From: an uncultured Pseudocitrobacter sp.
GTDB lineage: Bacteria > Pseudomonadota > Gammaproteobacteria > Enterobacterales > Enterobacteriaceae
DNA length: 46,596 nt
Direction of reading: 5' to 3'
Assembly: GCA_913778145.1 (NCBI GenBank)
Contig: CAJYVI010000005.1
Coordinates: 1-46,596 of the forward strand
A model generated the notes under the pieces. That model made no database searches. It had not been told where the DNA came from and saw only the letters and a program-made list of their open reading frames with translations. Positions 43,723 to 46,596 of the stretch are shown one piece after another (positions within the stretch are counted from its first letter, which is position 1; every line of letters begins with the position of its first letter). The position numbers were made by a program, and so were the translations under genes.

Positions 43723-46446
43723 GTGTCTAAAATGATGAATCCGCAGAACGTGCCGCCAACGGGGGGGAACACCCACCGGCAGGCTTATCAGCAAACCATT
43801 GCTCAAATCCTTGAGCAAAAACAAACCCAGCCGGACGGACTGAGCCAGGCCGAGGCCGCAGAGCGCATGCAGAAGCTTGGCCCTAATGCGCTGCCGCAAA
43901 AGAAAGGTAAGCCCGCGTGGCTGCGCTTCCTCGCACATTTCAACGACGTCCTGATCTACATTCTGCTGGCCGCTGCTGTGATGACAGCGGTGATGGGCCA
44001 CTGGGTGGATACCGCCGTGATTCTCGGCGTGACGGTAATCAACGCGCTGATTGGTTATATCCAGGAGAGCAACGCGGAGAAATCGCTGCAAAGCATTCGC
44101 AATATGCTCTCCAGCGACGCACAGGTGATCCGCGACGGCAAACACGCCACGATCCCGACCACCGATCTGGTGCCTGGCGATATCGTGGTGCTGCGTGCGG
44201 GCGACCGTATCCCGGCGGATATGCGTCTGATTGAAGCGCATAACCTGCGCGTGGAAGAGGCGATTCTTACCGGTGAGTCGACGGTTGTCGATAAGCACAC
44301 CGAGGCGCTGACCGGCGACCTGCCGCTGGGCGATCGCACCAATATGCTGTTCTCCGGTACCACTGTGAGTGCGGGTGGCGGTATAGGGATGGTTGTGGCG
44401 ACCGGACAGGCGACCGAGCTTGGCCGCATCAACCAGATGATGGCTGATGTTCAAACCCTTCGTACTCCGCTGCTGGTGCAGATGGACAAGCTCGGCAAAG
44501 CGATTTTCGTCATTATTCTGGCGATGATGGCGGTACTGTTCGTGTTCAGCGTCCTGCTGCGCGATATGCCAATGGGCGAATTGCTGCTGTCGCTGATTAG
44601 CCTTGCTGTCGCGGCGGTACCTGAGGGGTTACCGGCGATCATCTCGATTATCCTCTCGTTGGGTGTACAGGTGATGGCGCGTAAGCGGGCGATTATTCGT
44701 AAGCTGCCAACCGTTGAGACACTGGGCGCGATGACCGTGGTGTGCTCTGATAAAACCGGCACCCTGACCATGAACGAGATGACCGTTAAAGCGGTGATCA
44801 CCGCCGATAGCTGCTACCGCGTGGACGGCGACAGCTACGAGCCGGTTGGTAATCTCTATCTTGAGGGCAGCAACGAGCCGGTAAAAGTACAGCCTTACAC
44901 GGTGCTGGAAAAATACCTGCGCACAATCGATCTCTGTAACGACAGCCAGCTGGTGCGCAATGAGCTGGGCCACTGGGGCATTACCGGCGGGCCGACCGAA
45001 GGTGCGCTGAAGGTACTGGCGGCGAAGGCCTCGCTGGAGCCGGTAACTACGCAGCTGGTGGCGAAGATCCCATTCGATTCACAGTACAAATACATGGCAA
45101 CACACTACAAGCTGGATGCGGAAGAGTGGGTGATGGTCACCGGTGCGCCGGACGTCCTGTTTGCGCTGTGTGAGCAGCAGCAGACCGCGCGTGGACTGGC
45201 GACGTTTGACCGCGCGTACTGGGAGTCTGAGATGGAGCGCTTTGCCCGTCAGGGCCTGCGTATGGTGGCGGCGGCGATTAAACCCGCTAACATCGGCGCG
45301 ACCACGCTGGATCACAGCGATCTCCAGCAGGGCCTTATCTTCCTTGGTATCGCCGGGATGATGGACCCACCGCGCCCGGAAGCGGTAGATGCTATCCACA
45401 CCTGCCAGACGGCGGGGATCCGCGTGAAAATGATCACCGGCGATCACCCGCAAACGGCGATGAGTATTGGCCAGATGCTGGGGATCCATAACAGCACCGA
45501 AGCAATGACTGGCTACCAGCTGGAGCACATGGATGACGACGAGCTGGCAAAAGCAGCGGTGGAGTATGACATCTTTGCCCGTACCAGCCCGGAGCACAAA
45601 CTGCGCCTGGTGAAAGCGTTGCAGAAAAACGGCGAAGTGGTCGGGATGACCGGCGACGGCGTGAACGACGCGCCAGCGCTGCGCCAGGCTGATGTCGGCA
45701 TCGCGATGGGGATTAAAGGCACCGAAGTTACCAAAGAGGCGGCGGACATGGTGCTGACCGATGATAACTTCGCAACCATCGCCAGTTCGGTCAAAGAGGG
45801 GCGTCGGGTGTACGACAACCTGAAGAAAACCATCCTCTTTATCATGCCAACTAACCTGGCGCAGGGTCTGCTGGTGGTGATTGCCCTGCTGGCAGGGAAC
45901 ATGATCCCGCTGACGCCGGTGCTGATTTTGTGGATGAACATGGCGACCTCCGCGACGCTTTCCTTCGGTCTGGCGTTCGAAGCCGCCGAGCGTAACGTGA
46001 TGAATCGCCCGCCGCGTAAAACCGGCCAGCACGTGATGGATGCGTTTGCGGTGTGGCGCGTGGCGTTTGTCGGCTCGATGATTGCCATCAGCGCCTTCAT
46101 TCTTGAGGCCTGGCTGGCGCCGCGCGGCCACAGTGCAGAGTTTGTCCGCACCGTGCTGTTGCAGATGCTGGTGACCGCGCAGTGGATGTACATGATTAAC
46201 TGCCGTAACACCGACGGTTTCTCTATCAACCGTGGCCTGCTGAAGAACAAAGGTATCTGGATGGTGACGGGCGTTCTGTTGCTGCTGCAGTTGGCGATTA
46301 TCTATCTGCCGGTGATGCAGATGATGTTCGGCACCGAAGCGCTGCCTGCTCGTTACTGGTTTGTGACGCTGGCGATGGGTGCGGTGATGTTCTTCATCGT
46401 CGAGATTGAGAAGCGCCTGACGCGGAGATTCCGCAAGGCTGCTTAA
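43723..46446 (+). CDS. P2-type cation-transporting ATPase
   Basis: This inner-membrane P-type ATPase of 907 residues is collinear with SERCA/PMR1-type pumps. GTG 43723 (AAGGA upstream) or ATG 43732 is the start. An N-terminal cation-ATPase domain is followed by LTGESTVVDKH (A-domain), Glu301 in PEGLP (TM4), phosphorylated Asp343 in CSDKTGTLT, KMITGDHP and GMTGDGVNDAP. Ten helices are predicted. In TM6 the motif is WMNMATSATLSF (737-748): Asn739 and Thr742 match SERCA, but the residue equivalent to its Asp800 is Ser743, so calcium specificity is doubtful and the ion is unknown. A small membrane protein gene is divergent upstream. Confidence 0.92.
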   Translation: MSKMMNPQNVPPTGGNTHRQAYQQTIAQILEQKQTQPDGLSQAEAAERMQKLGPNALPQKKGKPAWLRFLAHFNDVLIYILLAAAVMTAVMGHWVDTAVILGVTVINALIGYIQESNAEKSLQSIRNMLSSDAQVIRDGKHATIPTTDLVPGDIVVLRAGDRIPADMRLIEAHNLRVEEAILTGESTVVDKHTEALTGDLPLGDRTNMLFSGTTVSAGGGIGMVVATGQATELGRINQMMADVQTLRTPLLVQMDKLGKAIFVIILAMMAVLFVFSVLLRDMPMGELLLSLISLAVAAVPEGLPAIISIILSLGVQVMARKRAIIRKLPTVETLGAMTVVCSDKTGTLTMNEMTVKAVITADSCYRVDGDSYEPVGNLYLEGSNEPVKVQPYTVLEKYLRTIDLCNDSQLVRNELGHWGITGGPTEGALKVLAAKASLEPVTTQLVAKIPFDSQYKYMATHYKLDAEEWVMVTGAPDVLFALCEQQQTARGLATFDRAYWESEMERFARQGLRMVAAAIKPANIGATTLDHSDLQQGLIFLGIAGMMDPPRPEAVDAIHTCQTAGIRVKMITGDHPQTAMSIGQMLGIHNSTEAMTGYQLEHMDDDELAKAAVEYDIFARTSPEHKLRLVKALQKNGEVVGMTGDGVNDAPALRQADVGIAMGIKGTEVTKEAADMVLTDDNFATIASSVKEGRRVYDNLKKTILFIMPTNLAQGLLVVIALLAGNMIPLTPVLILWMNMATSATLSFGLAFEAAERNVMNRPPRKTGQHVMDAFAVWRVAFVGSMIAISAFILEAWLAPRGHSAEFVRTVLLQMLVTAQWMYMINCRNTDGFSINRGLLKNKGIWMVTGVLLLLQLAIIYLPVMQMMFGTEALPARYWFVTLAMGAVMFFIVEIEKRLTRRFRKAA

Positions 46447-46452
46447 TGGAAA

Positions 46453-46470
46453 AATGCCCGGTGGCGCTTC
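46453..46470. repeat. Truncated REP (left half)
   Basis: ATGCCCGGTGGCGCTTC matches the left arm of the REP at 33905, but the expected right arm (CTTACCGGGCCTAC) is absent and unrelated DNA follows. Confidence 0.6.
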
Positions 46471-46596
46471 TGTATGACCGGATACATAGGTGACAGATCA
46501 GACCGGGAACATAGGTAACACTTTTAGTCTATCCGGAGCACACTCTGGGTTCTGTGGTCATAGTACGCAAGTGTTATTCCATTAAAGATGATGGCC
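46471..46596. mobile_element. Probable insertion sequence end (IS481-like)
   Basis: From TGTATGACCGGATAC on, the DNA shows two imperfect 25-bp direct repeats, GACCGGATACATAGGTGACA (46476) and GACCGGGAACATAGGTAACA (46501). Such repeated ACATAGGTRACA motifs are what I recall from ends of IS481-type elements. The boundary cuts a REP, a frequent IS target. Only the edge is visible, with no transposase reading frame in the window. Confidence 0.45.

Noticed and set aside
45079..46131. 350-codon antisense frame under the P-type ATPase
   Set aside because: His/Arg-rich shadow of a clearly coding region.

Overview
The window is chromosomal DNA of a member of the Enterobacteriaceae close to Enterobacter, Citrobacter, Lelliottia or Leclercia. 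This rests on blocks that keep E. coli/Salmonella gene order (folD-ybcJ next to a fim operon and argU; pheP, ybdG, nfsB, ybdF, ybdJ), on REP/BIME repeats, and on the ramR-romA-ramA locus known from Enterobacter and Klebsiella. The species cannot be fixed from the sequence alone.

Layout. 1-1959 is the 3' part of an autotransporter with a Pro-Val-Asp linker; a strong terminator and a BIME array with an exact 82-bp period follow. 2393-3471 holds ybcJ and folD. 3881-9891 is a type 1 fimbrial operon (fimA, I, C, D, H, F). 9929-12086 holds its regulators fimZ and fimY, arranged as in Salmonella. 12396-12472 is argU, the tRNA that reads AGA/AGG. fimY carries three such codons within its first ten, so the fimU-fimY translational link described in Salmonella looks conserved.

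12.5-32.2 kb, between argU and pheP, is accessory. It holds a manganese-type pyrophosphatase; a cysteine-rich LuxR-type regulator in AT-rich DNA with Fur-like sites upstream and a tiny hydrophobic reading frame with its own promoter and terminator downstream; a small redox catabolic cluster (KstD-like flavoprotein, old-yellow-enzyme, NIPSNAP, AraC regulator, SDR); a polar amino acid ABC transporter; an organosulfur-type cluster (flavin monooxygenase plus SsuABC-like transporter); an HD/HD-GYP protein; an EamA exporter; and a TonB-dependent siderophore receptor.

32.5-37.6 kb returns to the conserved backbone (pheP, a LacI-type regulator, ybdG, nfsB, ybdF). 37.6-43.0 kb is a second insert: an aminotransferase, ramR-romA-ramA with a perfect RamR operator, and a secreted Fes-like esterase whose 3' end runs into ybdJ. 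A 36-residue membrane protein lies divergent to a P2-type cation ATPase that lacks the usual TM6 aspartate. The window ends in what looks like an insertion sequence edge inside a REP.

The functional themes are adhesion (autotransporter, type 1 fimbriae), iron acquisition (TonB receptor, esterase, Fur-like sites), scavenging of organic sulfur or amino compounds, and multidrug/stress regulation (ramRA). I found no CRISPR array, complete prophage or clear defence system. The least explained elements are the Cys-rich LuxR/small-peptide unit at 14.1-15.4 kb, the redox cluster at 15.6-20.7 kb, and the ATPase with its small membrane neighbour at 43.4-46.4 kb.
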